NCBI GenBank assembly: GCA_002727395.1
Contig: PBWY01000005.1
Coordinates: 2,943-9,284, forward strand
Source: Rhodospirillales bacterium
Lineage (GTDB): Bacteria; Pseudomonadota; Alphaproteobacteria; MPNO01; UBA2964
Reading direction: 5' to 3'
DNA length: 6,342 nucleotides
Positions within the stretch are counted from its first letter, which is position 1, and every line of letters begins with the position of its first letter. The notes below the pieces were generated by a model. That model searched no databases. It saw only the letters and a list, made by a program, of their open reading frames with translations, and was not told the origin of the DNA. Position numbers and translations under genes: made by a program. This document shows, in pieces, positions 5,492 through 6,342 of the stretch.

Positions 5492-6342
5492 CTAGCGTTC
5501 TGTTCTAAATTTCCAACCCCAAGTAGCCGCACGTAAGCAGAAAAGAGCAGAAACTGCTGGAATTATTGCCGTGAAGCCGAGAACCCAAAATGCTACGTCA
5601 TATATTATTTCTTTGGAAATTCCTTGGTCTAGTCCCGCAGTGTTGGCCATCAAACCAGCAGCAGCAGCTCCAAATGCTACGCCTAAAGAACGAATTGTTG
5701 GCATTGCCGCCGCTGTGATTGCTTCTTCTCCTTCTCGGGCAACACTCATACCATAATTAGTCATAAGTACATTTGTCGCGCCGATTCCCAAGCCAATCAG
5801 CGCACTCCAGAATGTAATCGTAAAGATATTGCCTGAGAGAATTGACATTGTGAATATAACCGTTGTGATAGCTGAAAAAATCATCCCAATTGTAGAGCCA
5901 CTGCGCTCCCAGAACCCTGACCATCCTGAAGCTATTATTGATCCAAGGGTCCAACCGATTGAAAAGGTTAAAGAGAGATAACCTAATAATAGAGGTGTAA
6001 GCTCATGCAGAATCTGAAGAAATAGGGGAGCGAAGATCAGTAAAGTCGTATGCGTGACGGAAATTAGAAAATAGGACCAATAAGCCAGACCCACTGGTGA
6101 AAAAATCGATAATGCGTTACTCGGAAAAAGTTTTATATCCGAGGTACTATCCCGGCGAAAGGTTATCCATACAAGAAGAATGGCGAGGATAATTAGTCCC
6201 AAACTGATTAAAGGTATTTTATATTGATTAGTAAGTCCCGCAGCTAATACACCTAGTGCTAGCATTAATAATCGTCTCCATGGAAAACGTTTTTTAACCG
6301 TGGCCGTCTTTTGATTTGGGATTAATTTCCATGCCATTATTA
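5492..6342 (-). CDS. MFS transporter (DHA2-like), C-terminal part, cut by the window edge
   Basis: At least 283 codons of an integral membrane transporter of the major facilitator superfamily. Eight hydrophobic helices are visible, counted from the ATG at 6337: about 21-36, 41-59, 84-107, 117-138, 149-167, 173-194, 211-232 and 247-267. This matches the last eight helices of a 14-helix DHA2 protein. The LTPLLLGYLSLTFSIGWTLGS region (113-133) is of the kind seen in DHA2 exporters. The reading frame stays open upstream of that ATG to the edge (an ATA codon, then a partial codon that cannot be a stop). The first residues look like a loop before helix 7, so I infer that the first six helices lie outside the window and that the ATG at 6337 is internal. 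Substrate unknown. The dehydrogenase gene follows 52 bp after the TAG stop. Confidence 0.85.
   Translation of the reverse strand, partial: IMAWKLIPNQKTATVKKRFPWRRLLMLALGVLAAGLTNQYKIPLISLGLIILAILLVWITFRRDSTSDIKLFPSNALSIFSPVGLAYWSYFLISVTHTTLLIFAPLFLQILHELTPLLLGYLSLTFSIGWTLGSIIASGWSGFWERSGSTIGMIFSAITTVIFTMSILSGNIFTITFWSALIGLGIGATNVLMTNYGMSVAREGEEAITAAAMPTIRSLGVAFGAAAAGLMANTAGLDQGISKEIIYDVAFWVLGFTAIIPAVSALFCLRAATWGWKFRTER

Noticed and set aside
6331..6342. A complete 281-aa MFS protein starting at 6337
   Set aside because: The frame is open to the window edge, only eight helices are present, and the first residues look like an internal loop, so the true start is probably outside the window.

Overview
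The window reads as ordinary chromosomal DNA from a compact, moderately AT-rich bacterium (GC content judged by eye, not computed). The protein families and their style best fit a proteobacterium, most likely an alphaproteobacterium: a Zymomonas-like Tgt with all catalytic and zinc residues, a short unimodular QueF, and a DUF1932-type dehydrogenase. No rRNA, tRNA, CRISPR array, insertion sequence or phage gene was seen. No stretch over about 110 bases lacks a gene.

Left part (1-2356, minus strand). This is a queuosine tRNA-modification operon transcribed right to left: queA, then tgt 2 bp later, then queF 15 bp later, with queF running off the left edge. QueF reduces preQ0 to preQ1. Tgt swaps preQ1 for the wobble guanine of GUN-anticodon tRNAs. 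QueA then builds epoxyqueuosine from the inserted base using S-adenosylmethionine. The last step (QueG or QueH) and preQ0 synthesis (QueC/D/E) are not in the window.

Middle (2357-4597). A 106-bp gap separates queA from a divergent, plus-strand EamA/DMT ten-helix transporter. The 3' end of the transporter overlaps by 46 bp the 3' end of a minus-strand YgjP/DUF45-type zinc metallopeptidase. Only 27 bp separate that gene's start codon from the divergent start of a small stand-alone DUF123 (GIY-YIG-like) protein.

Right part (4543-6342, minus strand). A 6-phosphogluconate/3-hydroxyisobutyrate dehydrogenase-like protein with a C-terminal DUF1932 domain overlaps the DUF123 gene tail-to-tail by 55 bp. 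It lies 52 bp downstream of the C-terminal part of a DHA2-like MFS transporter, which is cut by the right edge. These two may be co-transcribed.

Apart from the queuosine operon, no functional link between neighbours is proven by the sequence. The most notable features are the tight divergent metallopeptidase/DUF123 pair with overlapping 3' ends on both sides, and the transporter divergent from queA. I do not see convincing evidence for a new multi-gene system.
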